Assembly: GCA_902826835.1 (NCBI GenBank)
Contig: CADEGH010000016.1
Location: forward strand, 4,885-68,884
DNA: 64,000 nt
Source: an uncultured bacterium
GTDB taxonomy: Bacteria > Planctomycetota > GCA-002687715
Reading direction: 5' to 3'
A program made the position numbers and the translations under genes. The notes beneath the pieces are model-generated. The model was not told where the DNA came from. It did not search any database and saw only the letters and a list, made by a program, of their open reading frames with translations. How positions within the stretch are numbered: the first letter of the stretch is position 1; the number at the start of each line of letters is the position of its first letter. Of this stretch, positions 63,737 to 64,000 are shown in pieces.

Positions 63737-64000
63737 ATGCCGGAAGAGACGGACCTGGGTCGCATCCGCAACATCGGCATCATTGCACACATCGACGCCG
63801 GCAAGACAACCGTTTCCGAGCGCATCCTCTTCTACACCGGCAAAGAACATCGCATGGGGGAGGTCCACGAGGGCACCGCCACGATGGACTACCTCGAGGA
63901 AGAGCAGAAGCGTGGCATCACGATCACGTCGGCAGCCACGACCTGCCGTTGGCGCGACGTGGTCATCAACCTGATCGACACGCCGGGCCACGTCGACTTC
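63737..64000 (+). CDS. fusA: Elongation factor G, N-terminal part (runs off the window)
   Basis: The first 88 residues of the translocation GTPase. G1 is [20 protein letters not shown], the switch text is [15 protein letters not shown], and G3 is DTPGHVDF at the window edge. The ATG at 63737 follows GAGGA-like purines. The upstream terminator suggests that fusA has its own promoter in the 40 bases between, or depends on read-through. No clear promoter is visible there. Confidence 0.96.
   Translation, partial: MPEETDLGRIRNIGIIAHIDAGKTTVSERILFYTGKEHRMGEVHEGTATMDYLEEEQKRGITITSAATTCRWRDVVINLIDTPGHVDF

Overview
The window is GC-rich bacterial chromosome that reads as a core-genome region of a member of the Planctomycetota. 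The phylum call is an inference. It rests on a 900-residue secreted FG-GAP/VCBS repeat protein with a distinctive C-terminal domain, two DUF1570-like HExxH proteins with N-terminal zinc ribbons, signal peptidases carrying large inserted domains, and exported proteins of unknown function. lptB indicates a diderm cell. There is no insertion sequence, CRISPR array, prophage or replication origin.

Layout. 1-5.1 kb: ETF:quinone oxidoreductase with a DUF3108-like lipoprotein, tRNA-Cys, a peroxiredoxin Q/Bcp gene whose peroxidatic codon is an in-frame UGA (2984-3436, minus), then gltX followed by tRNA-Glu(CTC). 5.1-15.9 kb is the least ordinary part: the secreted FG-GAP protein, a relic zone, an AlbA_2/Schlafen-type ATPase gene bounded by 155-bp direct repeats, and a 1280-residue membrane protein with a voltage-sensor-like segment, translationally coupled to a threonine-dehydrogenase-type enzyme. 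17-21.6 kb: kbl, ptsN, prfB with its programmed +1 frameshift, and purH. 21.7-37.8 kb is a long minus-strand block: two zinc-ribbon metalloprotease-like paralogues with a small membrane protein between them, etfA/etfB, an HD-GYP response regulator, lptB, two tandem signal peptidase I paralogues, lepA, rdgB and an MsbA-like exporter. 38-49 kb: secreted HEAT-repeat protein, birA-nadC-HhH protein, HU with an acidic tail, a 23-residue membrane microprotein, mutS2 without Smr, a membrane sulfatase-superfamily enzyme, aroC. 49.2-64 kb: tRNA-Thr(TGT)-Tyr-Gly(TCC)-Thr(GGT), tuf, secE, nusG, rplKAJL, rpoBC, rpsL, rpsG and the start of fusA. The tRNA-tuf-secE order matches the Escherichia coli thrU-tyrU-glyT-thrT-tufB-secE order.

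How the genes work together: etfAB and ETF-QO form one electron-transfer route to quinone, though 25 kb apart. tdh and kbl form the two-step threonine-to-glycine route. The last 15 kb is the transcription/translation core.

The strongest unusual observation is the selenocysteine peroxiredoxin. The UGA sits exactly where the catalytic cysteine belongs, the reading frame continues intact to a normal C-terminus, the resolving cysteine is kept, and a bacterial-SECIS-like hairpin with G and U in its apical loop follows immediately. Standard gene calling would truncate it or call it a pseudogene. No selA/B/C/D is in this window, so the decoding machinery must be looked for elsewhere in the genome.
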